A stretch of 64,000 bases of DNA from Mycobacterium sp. 852013-50091_SCH5140682 (GTDB lineage: Bacteria; Actinomycetota; Actinomycetes; Mycobacteriales; Mycobacteriaceae), in assembly GCF_001665685.1 (NCBI RefSeq), contig NZ_LZTB01000127.1:1-64000 (forward strand), written 5' to 3'. Each line of letters starts with the position of its first letter. Positions within the stretch are counted from its first letter, which is position 1. The notes below the pieces were generated by a model that worked only from the letters and a program-made list of their open reading frames with translations, did no database searches and was not told the origin of the DNA. Positions 55,652 through 64,000 of this stretch are shown here, piece by piece. A program made the translations under genes and the position numbers.

Positions 55652-56074
55652 TCACTGCGGGAAGAAGCCGTCCCCCGTCAGCACGCCCGCCTGCCAGCCC
55701 TGAGCTCCGAGGCACAACAGCGGTCGGCCGTCGGGCGATTGCGCCGCGGTCTGCGGGCCCGGGCACGGCGAACCGATCTGCTGCACACCCTGCAGCGGGT
55801 AGGCGTAGGTCCAGAAGCCCGTGTCGACCGGAGGCCACTGGTTGGGGATCCACCGGCACTGCATGGCCTCGCCGCCGGGGCCCCGGCCGAAGACGTTGGT
55901 CTCCCAGCTGAAGCACGGCGCTCCGTTTGACGCGTCGTAACTCATGCCCGGCACATCGGTGGCGTAGTGGCCCGGCTGATCGAAATACATGTTGGTGTTG
56001 TCGGCCGCTGCCCCCGGTGCGGCTGCCACAGCGGCCGCGGCGACTGCCGCGGTGACCAAAAGTTCGCGAATCAT
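55652..56074 (-). CDS. Secreted mycobacterial hypothetical protein
   Basis: 140 aa. Signal peptide (MIRELLVTAAVAAAAVAAAP) cleaved around GAAA. The mature part has four Cys (APCFSW, MQCRW, SPCPG, LLCLG), likely two disulphides, and the motif YDASNGAPCFSWETNVFGRG. This pattern is widespread in mycobacteria as small exported proteins of unknown function. It is a single gene. Confidence 0.65.
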   Translation of the reverse strand: MIRELLVTAAVAAAAVAAAPGAAADNTNMYFDQPGHYATDVPGMSYDASNGAPCFSWETNVFGRGPGGEAMQCRWIPNQWPPVDTGFWTYAYPLQGVQQIGSPCPGPQTAAQSPDGRPLLCLGAQGWQAGVLTGDGFFPQ

Positions 56075-56173
56075 GTCCCACCCTCAGGTTCACCGGCCCA
56101 CCGGCCGGGCTCGTCGGCCCTGGGGCTGCAGCCTAGTCGGTGGCGCGGCGGCCCGGTCACCTTTTGCTGCGAG

Positions 56174-56563
<390 letters not shown>

Positions 56564-56641
56564 CACGTCCTCCTCAGCCAACCGGGCGTCAAACACCAGT
56601 GTGCGCGCATCCGGTGAACACCAGGGTGGTAAACGAACCAT

Positions 56642-57424
56642 ATGGCTTTCACACCCGCTGACCGACTCGCCGCAGCCCGCCGATCACTGCAGGCGGCGGG
56701 CGCGCGCGACCGTGAGAGCTGGGTCGGGTTGTTCGCTGACGGCGGACGGGTCGAGGACCCGGTCGGCTCTCGTCCGCACTGCGGGGCCGGGCAGATCGGG
56801 AGGTTCTACGACACGTTCATCGGGCCGCGGCAGATCACCTTTCACCCCAACGTCGACATCGTCTCCGACACCACGGTCATCCGCGACCTCGAACTGCAGG
56901 TGGTCATGGGGGCCGTGACCATGCGCATCCCGGCCTACCTGCGGTACGCGCTGACGCCGGAGCTGCGGATCGCCGAGCTGCAGGCGTACTGGGAGCTGCC
57001 CACGATGGTGGTCCAGTTCGTGCGAGCCGGGCTCGCGGCGCTGCCGGCCGGCCTGCAGCTGTCCCGGGCCCTGCTGCGCAACCAGGGCCCGACCGGCGCG
57101 ATGGGCTTTGCCGAAGGCTTCCGTGGTGCGGGCAGACGGGGAAAGCGGCTGGTCACCGGGCTCCTCGACGAGCTGTGTTCAGGCAACGAGGTCGCCGTGC
57201 GCCGCAGGCTGTCCCGCGGCACCGCGGTACATGCCGGGGAAACCGGACCGCTCGCCGTATCGCACCTGATCGAGCTGTGTGCGGGCGCACAGTGGGACAA
57301 ACTCGTCGCGTCGGGTTACAGCCTGGCGGCGGGGCTGCGAAGCGAGCGCGGCCGCGCGGTGCTGATCGCGGATCTGACGCCGAAACCGCTCACGGTCAGC
57401 CGGTTGCGATACTTCGCTGTGTGA
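56642..57424 (+). CDS. Two-domain NTF2/SnoaL-like protein
   Basis: 260 aa. Residues ~1-125 follow the SnoaL/ketosteroid-isomerase fold: FTPADRLAAARRSLQAAG, RDRESWVGLFADGGRVEDPV, GAGQIGRFYDTFIG. A second, weaker copy is at ~165-258 (GKRLVTGLLDELCSGNE and DKLVASGYSLAAG). Substrate and catalytic residues are not identified. ATG 56642 is 78 bp from the divergent hypothetical gene. Confidence 0.7.
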   Translation: MAFTPADRLAAARRSLQAAGARDRESWVGLFADGGRVEDPVGSRPHCGAGQIGRFYDTFIGPRQITFHPNVDIVSDTTVIRDLELQVVMGAVTMRIPAYLRYALTPELRIAELQAYWELPTMVVQFVRAGLAALPAGLQLSRALLRNQGPTGAMGFAEGFRGAGRRGKRLVTGLLDELCSGNEVAVRRRLSRGTAVHAGETGPLAVSHLIELCAGAQWDKLVASGYSLAAGLRSERGRAVLIADLTPKPLTVSRLRYFAV

Positions 57425-57495
57425 GCCGAAACGGCGCACGGGTTTCGGCCCGGTTGTACCGCCGCGGCAGGCGGACGTGAGACCGTATCAGGACC

Positions 57496-58059
57496 ATGGC
57501 TGACCACGACTACATCACCTACGAGGAATTCGGTCGCAGATTCTTCGAGATTGCCGTCTCCGAGGACCGCGTCGGCGACGCGATCGGAGCGATCGCGGGC
57601 GACGAATTCCAGATCGGCCCGATCGGCCAGGGACCGGGCAAGATCGCCAAGGTCACCGCGCGCGTGAAGATCCAGAAGCCACGCGTGACACGCAACGTCG
57701 GCGAGACGATCACGTTCTCCATCCGGATACCGCTGGAGATCGACATGGTGATCGATCTGCGGATCGACCGCCCCCAGTTCATGGTGTTCGGAGAGATCGC
57801 GCTGCGCGCCACCGCGTTGGCTGCCGAACCGTTGCTGCTGATCCTCGACGTCAAGAAGCCGCGGCCGTCGGACATCTCCATCCACGTCACCTCGAAATCG
57901 CTGCGTGCCGAGGTCCTGCGCATCATGGCCGGGGTGGACGCCGAGATCAAACGGTTCATCTCCGCGCACGTTGCCGGCGAGATCGACAGCCCCGGATCGG
58001 AGAAGGCCAAGGTCATCGACATCGGCACCGAAATCCAGTCCGCGTGGAAGGGCGTCTGA
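57496..58059 (+). CDS. Hypothetical mycobacterial protein
   Basis: 187 aa. Residues 1-50 are mixed helix (YITYEEFGRRFFEIAVSEDR), 50-120 is a beta-rich middle (VRVKIQ...-type strands, FSIRIPLEIDMVIDLRI), and the end is helical (LRAEVLRIMAGVDAEIKRFI). There is no signal peptide. It could be a lipid-binding or LEA-like protein, but I cannot assign a family. Convergent with the SGNH hydrolase gene. Confidence 0.65.
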   Translation: MADHDYITYEEFGRRFFEIAVSEDRVGDAIGAIAGDEFQIGPIGQGPGKIAKVTARVKIQKPRVTRNVGETITFSIRIPLEIDMVIDLRIDRPQFMVFGEIALRATALAAEPLLLILDVKKPRPSDISIHVTSKSLRAEVLRIMAGVDAEIKRFISAHVAGEIDSPGSEKAKVIDIGTEIQSAWKGV

Positions 58060-58067
58060 GCGCTTTC

Positions 58068-58838
58068 CTACGCGCTCAAGCTCATCAGCGTCGGACGACG
58101 GGGGCTGCGGCCCGCCCCGGCGGAACGGCCCCGCAGATGCCGCCAGATCCATGGCATCAGCATGTTCTGAGTCCACAACGCCTGCGAATAGACCCTGGCC
58201 CGCAGTGACTGGGGGAGTATCGGACCGCTCGCATGAGCCCAATCATGGTTACTGCCGGGCAAATCCAGCGCCTCGGCCGCCGCTGCGGCGAACAGTTCGT
58301 GGCCCAGCGCCGAGCCGTGCACTCGGTCGGGACTCCACGTCTGTGGCTCCCGCATCGAAGGGGCCGAGTAGAGGTCGACCAGCCGGAATCCGTAGTGCAC
58401 GGCGGCGTCGGAGATCGCGCCGTTGATATGGACGACCCGCTTCCCCAGCAGGCGACCCACCGGCAGGATCTGGGTGATATCGGGAAATGTCGTGGTGACC
58501 ACCGTGGCACCGGAGCCGGCCAGCCGCGCATAGATCTGGTCCAGATCGTCGAGTGCCCGGTGAAAGGCGCGCCCGGGCCGGGTCACGTCGTTCATACCGA
58601 TGCACACCGTGACCAGATCGGGACGCATCGACAACGCCTGCGGTAGTTGGCCGGTCAGCACGTCGCCGATGCGATGCCCGCGCACGGCGAGATTCGCATA
58701 CTCCAGGCCGGGGTAGAGCCCGTCGATCTGGACCGCCAGGCGGTCGGCAAAGCCCAGCAGGCCCGAGTCGTCGTCGCCGTCCCACAGGCCTTCGGTCTGA
58801 CTGTCGCCGAGTGCGACAAAACGGGTGAAGCCTCGCAC
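58068..58838 (-). CDS. SGNH/GDSL hydrolase
   Basis: 256 aa. Block I GDSQTEG with Ser13, block III GMND at 81-84, and block V PDRVHGSALGH with Asp171 and His174. The triad is complete, so it should be an esterase or lipase. There is no signal peptide, so it is probably cytoplasmic. A basic C-terminal tail (RRPTLMSLSA) follows the fold. It ends 8 bp from the convergent hypothetical gene. Confidence 0.88.
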   Translation of the reverse strand: MRGFTRFVALGDSQTEGLWDGDDDSGLLGFADRLAVQIDGLYPGLEYANLAVRGHRIGDVLTGQLPQALSMRPDLVTVCIGMNDVTRPGRAFHRALDDLDQIYARLAGSGATVVTTTFPDITQILPVGRLLGKRVVHINGAISDAAVHYGFRLVDLYSAPSMREPQTWSPDRVHGSALGHELFAAAAAEALDLPGSNHDWAHASGPILPQSLRARVYSQALWTQNMLMPWIWRHLRGRSAGAGRSPRRPTLMSLSA

Positions 58839-58899
58839 TCTGGCGACTCTAGCGCCGCCATGACCTGTGGCAACTCGCGGGCACGCCGGTGAACACGAC

Positions 58900-58928
58900 G
58901 AAGGGGCGCCCGAAACGGGCGCCCCTTC
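58900..58928. terminator. Terminator of the small secreted protein gene
   Basis: GAAGGGGCGCCCG and its complement CGGGCGCCCCTTC form a perfect 13-bp GC-rich stem with loop AAA. It begins 23 bp after the stop of the 99-aa gene on the minus strand. There is no run of T, as is usual for mycobacterial hairpins. Confidence 0.75.
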
Positions 58929-58951
58929 TTGATGTTTCGTGCTGTTCGGCG

Positions 58952-59251
58952 TTACTTCACGTCCACGTAAACCGTCTTGCCGGTGACGGTGGTCTGCAGA
59001 TCGCCGCCCGGGTTGCGGTGGTCGGTCTGCGAGAACGTCTGGCCCGGTCGCACGGAGACGACAGTGGCCTGGTCCAGCGGTGCCGAGCCGGTCCGGTTGA
59101 CGATGACGTTGTATCCCTGGGCCTGCAGCTCAGAGATCGTCTGCTGGGCGTTTCCGGGTCCGCTCGGCGCGGCCTGAGCCGGGCCGGCGAGCCCGATGAC
59201 GGCTGCCGCGGTTGCGCCGACAAATGCGCTAGCAAATGCAAATTTCTTCAT
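58952..59251 (-). CDS. Small secreted protein
   Basis: 99 aa. Signal peptide MKKFAFASAFVGATAAAVIG cleaved at AQA-AP (residue ~27). The mature 72 residues have no Cys: SELQAQGYNVIVNRTGSAPL then QATVVSVRPGQTF and KTVYVDVK. It resembles small mycobacterial exported proteins with one beta/alpha domain. Function unknown. A strong terminator follows. Confidence 0.75.
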   Translation of the reverse strand: MKKFAFASAFVGATAAAVIGLAGPAQAAPSGPGNAQQTISELQAQGYNVIVNRTGSAPLDQATVVSVRPGQTFSQTDHRNPGGDLQTTVTGKTVYVDVK

Positions 59252-59525
59252 CTTCTGTGCCTTCTTTCATTCTTCAGTTATCCGTCGAGCGGGCGACGGC
59301 CCCCGTGCCTGCCGCGCTCGTCGCGCAACACATGACCGGTAACCGAATCTGTTACATCGGCTTAAACCGCCAGTTCAGCCGTTTAATTCCAACCGAGAGA
59401 AAATCTTGTCCGAAGTGTCGACAACGCTGTCGGATGCGTCACCGACCGGGCGCACTGAGACGACGGTCTCAGGGAGCGGGCGTGACCGGTGCCACATTTC
59501 CCCAGCAAAGTGATGGCAGCAACGC
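59252..59525. other. Intergenic region with a short hairpin
   Basis: 274 bp with no gene. Carries the promoter and AGAAGG ribosome site of the 99-aa gene at its left end. At 59,455-59,472, CTGAGAC and GTCTCAG flank GACG, a 7-bp hairpin about 50 bp after the LmeA-like gene and possibly its terminator. Confidence 0.45.
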
Positions 59526-60350
59526 TCAGCGCAACAGGCGCGTCGGATTCAGCGTGACGCCCATGGCGGCCAGCTGGCCGAGGATGTCCTCCGGCCGTGC
59601 GCCGGCGACGGGCATCCGCCATTGCGGCAGCGTGCCCTGCAGGCAGAGCAGGTGAGGCGCGAAACCGATGCCCGTCAGCTCCAGACCGTGCGGCAGTTCG
59701 GGCAGCTGCACGGGATACGACGGGACCCGCGCAGGCAACGCCCAGCGTCGGCGGCCGACCGTCACTGCGCTCGGGGTGAGCCACAGCGTCGAGCCGTCCA
59801 GCTGCGTGTCGATCTCCAGGTGACCGAGGCCGGGCCTGCGGTTGAGCCGAATCCGGGCGACGCCATCGGGCCCCACCTGGGCGCGATACCGCGGAGCCGC
59901 CCAGGCGAACAGATCATCGAGCACGGGAGCGGGTAGCTCCACCGTCAACTCGACTGGACCCGCCACCAGCTCGGGCCGCGTCGACGCGGTGACGTGCACG
60001 TTGCGCAGAACTGCAGTGGCCCGCTCGAAAGAGGCATCGCCCCAACGGATGTCACGGGCAGCCAGGCGGACATTGCCGATCTGGCCCGCGGACAGCGCGC
60101 GCAGGTCCAGCCGGGAGTCGAACTCCGTCACGGTCAGGGCGAGCTCGCGATCGTCCAGCTGCACGCCGAGCCGACGCCCCACCACGAGGCGGCGCGCCGT
60201 CAGGAACACCGTCCGGTAGGCGGCGGACGCGCTTCCGGTGACCGGCGTCACCGCGGCCAGCGACCACAGTGATGTCAGCAGGTCCAGCGGCCGCAGCGGA
60301 TCCCACAGCCGGGCCGAACCGGGACGTGTCATGTCTCCAGCATCCGTCAT
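59526..60350 (-). CDS. LmeA-like phospholipid-binding protein (DUF2993)
   Basis: 274 aa from ATG 60350; ATG 60332 is also possible and neither has a clear ribosome site. No obvious signal peptide, unlike LmeA. The beta-rich domain ~65-260 has DSRLDLRALSAGQIGNVRLA and VTASTRPELVAGPVELTVEL, typical of DUF2993/LmeA proteins that affect lipomannan/LAM mannan length in mycobacteria. The start is only 42 bp from the divergent NUDIX gene. Exact role is inferred from the family. Confidence 0.7.
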   Translation of the reverse strand: MTDAGDMTRPGSARLWDPLRPLDLLTSLWSLAAVTPVTGSASAAYRTVFLTARRLVVGRRLGVQLDDRELALTVTEFDSRLDLRALSAGQIGNVRLAARDIRWGDASFERATAVLRNVHVTASTRPELVAGPVELTVELPAPVLDDLFAWAAPRYRAQVGPDGVARIRLNRRPGLGHLEIDTQLDGSTLWLTPSAVTVGRRRWALPARVPSYPVQLPELPHGLELTGIGFAPHLLCLQGTLPQWRMPVAGARPEDILGQLAAMGVTLNPTRLLR

Positions 60351-60391
60351 CGCGGCGCGCCACGACCGCGCGGCCCCGTAGGCTGCAGCCA

Positions 60392-60895
60392 ATGCCGAGA
60401 CTGAGCGCCGGATTGCTGCTGTACCGCGTCACCGGCGGCGCCGTGGAAGTCCTGATCGTCCATCCCGGCGGCCCGTTCTGGGCACGCAAGGACGACGGAG
60501 CCTGGTCGGTGCCCAAAGGCGAGTACACCGAAGGCGAGGATCCGTGGGCGGTCGCCCGACGGGAGTTCGCCGAGGAGCTCGGCGCACCGGCGCCCGACCG
60601 GCCGCGGGTGGACCTGACGGCGGTGCGGCAGGCGGGCGGCAAGGTGGTCACGGTGTTCGCGGTGCGCGGCGACTTCGACGCGACGGCGATCACCAGCAAT
60701 ACCTTCACCATGGAATGGCCAAGGGGTTCCGGAAAGATCAGGGAGTTTCCCGAGGTCGACCGGGCCGGATGGTTTCCGGTGGCCGCCGCCCGGGGGAAGC
60801 TGCTGGCCGGCCAGCGCCCCCTGCTGGATCAGTTGATGGCCGCCCCGGAGTTGGCGGGGTGCCACGAAGGCGACGCAACGGCCGAGTCTCGATAG
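60392..60895 (+). CDS. NUDIX hydrolase
   Basis: 167 aa from ATG 60392 (MPRLSAGLLLYRV). Complete Nudix box at 43-65, GEYTEGEDPWAVARREFAEE followed by LG, with the catalytic Glu residues of REFAEE. N-terminal strand GGAVEVLIVHPGGPFWARKD and the C-terminal IREFPEVDRAGWFPVAAARG suit small ADP-ribose or dinucleotide pyrophosphatases. Its last ~158 bp lie antisense to the C-terminal end of the SnoaL gene. Confidence 0.9.
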   Translation: MPRLSAGLLLYRVTGGAVEVLIVHPGGPFWARKDDGAWSVPKGEYTEGEDPWAVARREFAEELGAPAPDRPRVDLTAVRQAGGKVVTVFAVRGDFDATAITSNTFTMEWPRGSGKIREFPEVDRAGWFPVAAARGKLLAGQRPLLDQLMAAPELAGCHEGDATAESR

Positions 60896-61316
60896 CGTTG
60901 ACGGTCAACGCCCGGCCGTGGATGCGCCAGCCGGCCGGTGTGCGCAGATACTCGTCGTCGTAGCGCAGGTACCACACCAGATCGCTCGGGTGCTCCGGGC
61001 CGAACGACCAGTGATGGGCCACCGCTGTGATCCGGCCCAGCGCGTAATCGGCCTCAGGGCCCGCGGCGTATACCTCACCGACGATGTCGTGCTGGGTGCG
61101 GGCCACCTCGCTCAATGACGACAAGGCCGAGAGCACCCCGTCGCGCCCGTGCCAGTGCCGCACCGGCTGCAGCTCGCGCGGCGGGTCGGGCAGGCGCAAT
61201 TCTGCTGTCTCGGTGAATAATTCGGCCACATCGCGGAACCGCCGGTCGTCCACCGCGGCGGCGTACAGGTGCACCAGGTCGGCCAGCGCCAGCCGATCGG
61301 CGACGGCGAGGCTCAC
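60738..61316 (-). CDS. SnoaL-like NTF2-fold protein with non-homologous C-terminal tail
   Basis: 192 aa. Residues 1-140 are a normal SnoaL-like fold: LALADLVHLYAAAVDDRRFR, AELFTETAELRLPD and WRIHGRALTVNAIE. After ~143 the sequence becomes Pro/Arg-rich (RRLRGTPPTPGRPST) and is simply the antisense of the NUDIX gene; the original stop has probably been lost. The start overlaps the pknF stop by ATGA, so expression follows the kinase. Confidence 0.72.
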   Translation of the reverse strand: MSLAVADRLALADLVHLYAAAVDDRRFRDVAELFTETAELRLPDPPRELQPVRHWHGRDGVLSALSSLSEVARTQHDIVGEVYAAGPEADYALGRITAVAHHWSFGPEHPSDLVWYLRYDDEYLRTPAGWRIHGRALTVNAIETRPLRRLRGTPPTPGRPSTDPAGGAGRPAASPGRRPPETIRPGRPRETP

Positions 61317-62689
61317 CGCGCACCGTTACCGCGGCGAATCGACATCCAGCATTCCAGGCGGGACTTGCCGGTCTGCTGCATGCACACTCGGACCGGTGAC
61401 TCGTCGGTGGTCGGCAGTTGTGTCTCGGTGGGATCGACGGTCACCGTCGGGCTCGCAATATCTTCCGGGGTGAGCGACCAGATCGTCGCGCCGCTGCTCA
61501 GCAGCGTCGAGCAGTACGCCGTGGTGCCGTCGGCGGTGGTACCGGTGGCGCCCTTGGGCTCGCAATTGGCTCCGACCACCACCGCGGCCGGGGCTGCCGT
61601 CGTGACCGTCGTGGTTTCCGTGGGCGCCGGTGGCGGCGGCAGCGGCGCGGCTGTGGTGGCCGGGGCGGTGATCGCGGTCGGCGTCGTTGTGGTGGTCTTT
61701 GCCGTCGTCGGCTCATCGGCACGCCGGAACTCCACTGCCGCAACGACAATCGCAGCGACCAACAACACCGCGAGCACCGCGGGAACGAGCACCGAGGGGC
61801 GCAGCAGACGTCGGCGCGGCACTGCGGCGGCCGGCGCGAGCTGCGTGCGGTTGTCGAGTTGATGCCCCAGAGCTCTGGCGAAGTCCACGCAGCGCTCGAA
61901 CCGGTCCTTCGGATCCTTGGCCATCGCCTTGGCCAGCACGGGATCAAGAGCGGCGAGCTGCGGGTGACTGGCCGCCAGTGCCGGTGGCGACGACGACAGA
62001 TGTTGACTGATCACCACTGCGGGATTCGAGTTCTCGAACGGGGGTGTGCCGGTCAGGAGGTGAAAAGCCGTGGCCGCCAAAGCGTATTGGTCGGCGCGTC
62101 CATCCAATTGTTTCCCCAGCAGCTGCTCCGGGGCGGCGTAGGCCACGGTGCCCACGGTCATGTTGGTGGCAGTGAGCCCGCTGGCCTGACTGGCATAGCG
62201 GGCGATACCGAAGTCGGCCAACAAGATTCGCCGACCATCGGAATCCGGTTGGGCGAGAAGGATGTTGGCCGGCTTGACATCGCGGTGCAGCAGATCGCGC
62301 TGATGGGCGTAGTCGAGTGCCTCGGCCACCGCCGAGATGATCTCGCACACCTCATCCTTGGGCATGCCACCCGGATGCCGCTCCCGCAGTGCCTTGGCGG
62401 CGTCGGTGCCGTCGACGTAGTCTATCGAGATCCAGAGCTGTCCCTGGTTCTCGCCGCGGTCGTGGATCGCCACGATGTGGGGGTGCCACAGCGACGCGGC
62501 GATGTCGGCTTCCCGGTTGAACCGTTCGCGGTACTCAGGGTCGGCGGACACCGCCGTCGGCAACACTTTCAGCGCATCCCGGCGCGGCAGCCGCGGATGC
62601 TGGGCGAGGTACACCTCGCCCATCCCGCCGGATCCCAGCGGACGGACGATCGTGTATCCCGCGAAAGTCGCACCAGGGGCCAGCGGCAT
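61313..62689 (-). CDS. pknF: Ser/Thr protein kinase, PknF-like
   Basis: 458 aa. Kinase domain 9-275: LGSGGMGEVYL, Lys41, Glu60, HRDVKPANILL with Asp137, and ADFGIA with Asp159. The activation-loop stretch SGLTATNMTVGTVAYAAPEQ has the usual Thr phosphorylation sites. One TM helix is at ~297-320. A Thr/Pro-rich extracellular linker leads to a sensor domain with ANCEPKGATGTTADG, YCSTLLSSGATIWSL and CMQQTGKSRLECW. The order and wording match PknF closely. In M. tuberculosis pknF neighbours Rv1747; here it lies between a PDR/VanB reductase and SnoaL in one operon. Confidence 0.85.
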   Translation of the reverse strand: MPLAPGATFAGYTIVRPLGSGGMGEVYLAQHPRLPRRDALKVLPTAVSADPEYRERFNREADIAASLWHPHIVAIHDRGENQGQLWISIDYVDGTDAAKALRERHPGGMPKDEVCEIISAVAEALDYAHQRDLLHRDVKPANILLAQPDSDGRRILLADFGIARYASQASGLTATNMTVGTVAYAAPEQLLGKQLDGRADQYALAATAFHLLTGTPPFENSNPAVVISQHLSSSPPALAASHPQLAALDPVLAKAMAKDPKDRFERCVDFARALGHQLDNRTQLAPAAAVPRRRLLRPSVLVPAVLAVLLVAAIVVAAVEFRRADEPTTAKTTTTTPTAITAPATTAAPLPPPPAPTETTTVTTAAPAAVVVGANCEPKGATGTTADGTTAYCSTLLSSGATIWSLTPEDIASPTVTVDPTETQLPTTDESPVRVCMQQTGKSRLECWMSIRRGNGAR

Positions 62690-62713
62690 GCGCGGAATAG
62701 TACCGTCGCGCCG

Positions 62714-63829
62714 CTACAGATCCAGCGTGAGACGCTCGCCCTCGTCGGCCCGGGACACGCAGGTCAACAGGTAACCCGCGGCCCGTTCGGGATCGGTCAG
62801 CAGAGTGTCGCGATGCTGCACCGCACCGTCGAGCACCCGGACCCGGCAGGTGCCGCAGAATCCCTGCTGACACGAGTACGGCGCCGCCACCCCGGCGCGT
62901 CGCAGAGCGGCCAGCAGCGTCTCGTCGGCGGCCACGGTCAGGGCGGCGCCCGTCGAGGCGATCGACACCGAGAATTCGGCACCGTCGACCACCGGTGGCG
63001 CGGCGAACCGCTCGAAATGCAACTCGACGTCGTCGCGGCCGGCCAGCGCAGCCCGCACAGAGGTCAGCATCGGCGCGGGCCCGCACGCGTACACCGTGGT
63101 GCCGTCGGGACAATCGCCCAGCAGCTCGGCCGCCGTGGGCAGACCGTTGGTGTCATCGGTGCGGATCGTGATCCGGTCGCCGAACCGCATCAGCTCGTTC
63201 AGGAACGGCAGGCTCTCGCGGTTGCGCCCGGCGTAGATCATCGACCACTCAATGCCAAGACGTTGCGCCAGATCGAGCATCGGCAGGATCGGGGTGATAC
63301 CGATGCCGCCGGCGATGAACCGGAAGCGCTGGGTGGGGGAGCCGTAGCCCGGGACCGTCAGCGGGAAGGCGTTTCGCGGGCCGTGCGTGGTGAGCCGGGC
63401 GCGGACCTGCAGGCTGTCGTGCACCTCGATGGAACCGCCACCGCCGTCCGGGATCCGCCGCACGGCGATGCGGTACGTGCGGGCGGACGGATCCCCGCAC
63501 AGCGAGTACTGCCGCACGCGGCCGCTGGCCAGCAGCACGTCGATGTGTGCCCCCGGATGCCACTGGGGAAGGGCGCTGCCGTCGGCGGCCGCCAGGGTCA
63601 CGGCGATGACATCTTGGTCGTGTGCGACGACCGCGCGGTCGACCACCGTGAGTTCGATGGTGCGGTCCAGCTCCGGTGGAGGCGAGGGCCGCCGGATGTA
63701 CCGGGTCAGCCCCCACATGGTGGAGATGGCGACATCGGCCAGGCCCAGCATCGGGTCGTGGCGGAACCGGCCGGACGCGCTCGGAGGGAGCCGGCGGTAA
63801 CGATCGATCAACGGTGGCATCAGCGACAT
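62714..63829 (-). CDS. PDR/VanB-type ferredoxin-NADPH reductase
   Basis: 371 aa. FAD domain ~60-165 with RQYSLCGD (106-113), NAD(P) domain with GGIGITP at 174-180 and CGP at 249-251, and a C-terminal plant-type 2Fe-2S domain: Cys320, Cys325, Cys328 (CQQGFCGTC) and Cys357. It feeds electrons from NAD(P)H to an oxygenase or desaturase partner. The incomplete upstream gene at the window edge, 12 bp away, may encode or sit beside that partner. pknF follows after 24 bp. Confidence 0.88.
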   Translation of the reverse strand: MSLMPPLIDRYRRLPPSASGRFRHDPMLGLADVAISTMWGLTRYIRRPSPPPELDRTIELTVVDRAVVAHDQDVIAVTLAAADGSALPQWHPGAHIDVLLASGRVRQYSLCGDPSARTYRIAVRRIPDGGGGSIEVHDSLQVRARLTTHGPRNAFPLTVPGYGSPTQRFRFIAGGIGITPILPMLDLAQRLGIEWSMIYAGRNRESLPFLNELMRFGDRITIRTDDTNGLPTAAELLGDCPDGTTVYACGPAPMLTSVRAALAGRDDVELHFERFAAPPVVDGAEFSVSIASTGAALTVAADETLLAALRRAGVAAPYSCQQGFCGTCRVRVLDGAVQHRDTLLTDPERAAGYLLTCVSRADEGERLTLDL

Positions 63830-63841
63830 CGCGGCGGTCCT

Positions 63842-64000
63842 CTACAGGTGCGCGGCCCGTGCCGCGGGTGAACTGGCCAGGTAGGCGACGGCCTGGGCGG
63901 TCGACCCCATCTCCTCCGGGGAGAAGCCCGGCCGGCAGTACGCCAGCGTGTTGGACCCGAACATCCGCGTGAACTTGGGCAGCAGGCCCAGCTTGGAGTC
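63842..64000 (-). CDS. Partial gene at right edge (possible metal-dependent hydrolase)
   Basis: Only the last 52 codons are present: DSKLGLLPKFTRMFGSNTLA, then YCRPGFSPEEMGSTAQAVAY and ASSPAARAAHL. The YCRPGFSPEE-type end resembles the C-terminus of mycobacterial predicted metal-dependent hydrolases (PF10118) that are often adjacent to PDR reductases, but the fragment is too short to be sure. It shares an operon with the reductase. Confidence 0.45.
   Translation of the reverse strand, partial: DSKLGLLPKFTRMFGSNTLAYCRPGFSPEEMGSTAQAVAYLASSPAARAAHL

Noticed and set aside
61418..63871. Long open frame on the plus strand across pknF and the PDR reductase
   Set aside because: Both minus-strand genes have complete motifs; the plus frame has none and has antisense-like composition.

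Overview
The window is one continuous stretch of high-GC actinobacterial DNA, almost certainly from a rapidly growing Mycobacterium/Mycolicibacterium. The evidence is an MmpS-MmpL transporter pair, PknF- and PknG-type Ser/Thr kinases, an antigen-85-like esterase, an Icl2-type long isocitrate lyase, a haemophore-like protein, DUF732 and DUF7159 proteins, several FadD-type CoA ligases and a 3' fragment of a DUF2752 gene. The first 36 bases are not genomic: positions 7-36 match the Illumina Nextera read-1 transposase adapter, so the left edge is a contig end. No tRNA, rRNA, CRISPR, prophage or insertion sequence is visible.

Layout. 37-7,981: small hypothetical genes, a quinone oxidoreductase, two tandem AraC regulators, a DJ-1/PfpI protein, a PPOX flavin protein, a truncated alpha/beta hydrolase and an acetoacetate-decarboxylase-like protein. 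Two promoters here share a 44-bp element, suggesting one AraC regulon. 8,176-11,519: mmpS-mmpL. 11,678-16,581: DUF5994-like, CYTH-CHAD, a pyruvate-kinase-like protein and a small barrel protein. 16,736-34,059: a lytic transglycosylase lipoprotein, then a long region of amino-acid/amine genes: a berberine-bridge-type flavin oxidase, three related APC permeases, an unlisted 40-aa coupled ORF, an MFS pump, a TPR-LuxR regulator, and a glnX-glnH-glnH-pknG cassette followed by a flavin amine oxidase.

34,118-45,777: a DUF732 protein, an MFS pump, a luciferase-like monooxygenase/FMN reductase pair, TetR with a divergent oxygenase-like DUF2236 protein, an M15-like peptidase-fold protein, RNase HI, an acyltransferase, a potassium channel and isocitrate lyase. 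46,034-64,000: a haemophore-like protein, an SDR, a DUF7159 protein with an in-frame VNTR, a decayed Dyp-peroxidase operon, an Ag85-like esterase convergent with a two-gene CoA-ligase operon, small secreted proteins, an SGNH hydrolase, LmeA-like and NUDIX proteins, and an operon of partial gene, PDR/VanB reductase, PknF and SnoaL.

The most interesting unit is the glnX-glnH-glnH-pknG cassette (27,373-32,576). In M. tuberculosis GlnX, GlnH and PknG sense aspartate/glutamate and control central nitrogen-carbon flux. Here the cassette has two diverged GlnH sensors, a PknG with a short N-terminus and a shortened TPR region, and amino-acid permease and amine-oxidase neighbours. It looks like a second, specialised copy of the pathway.
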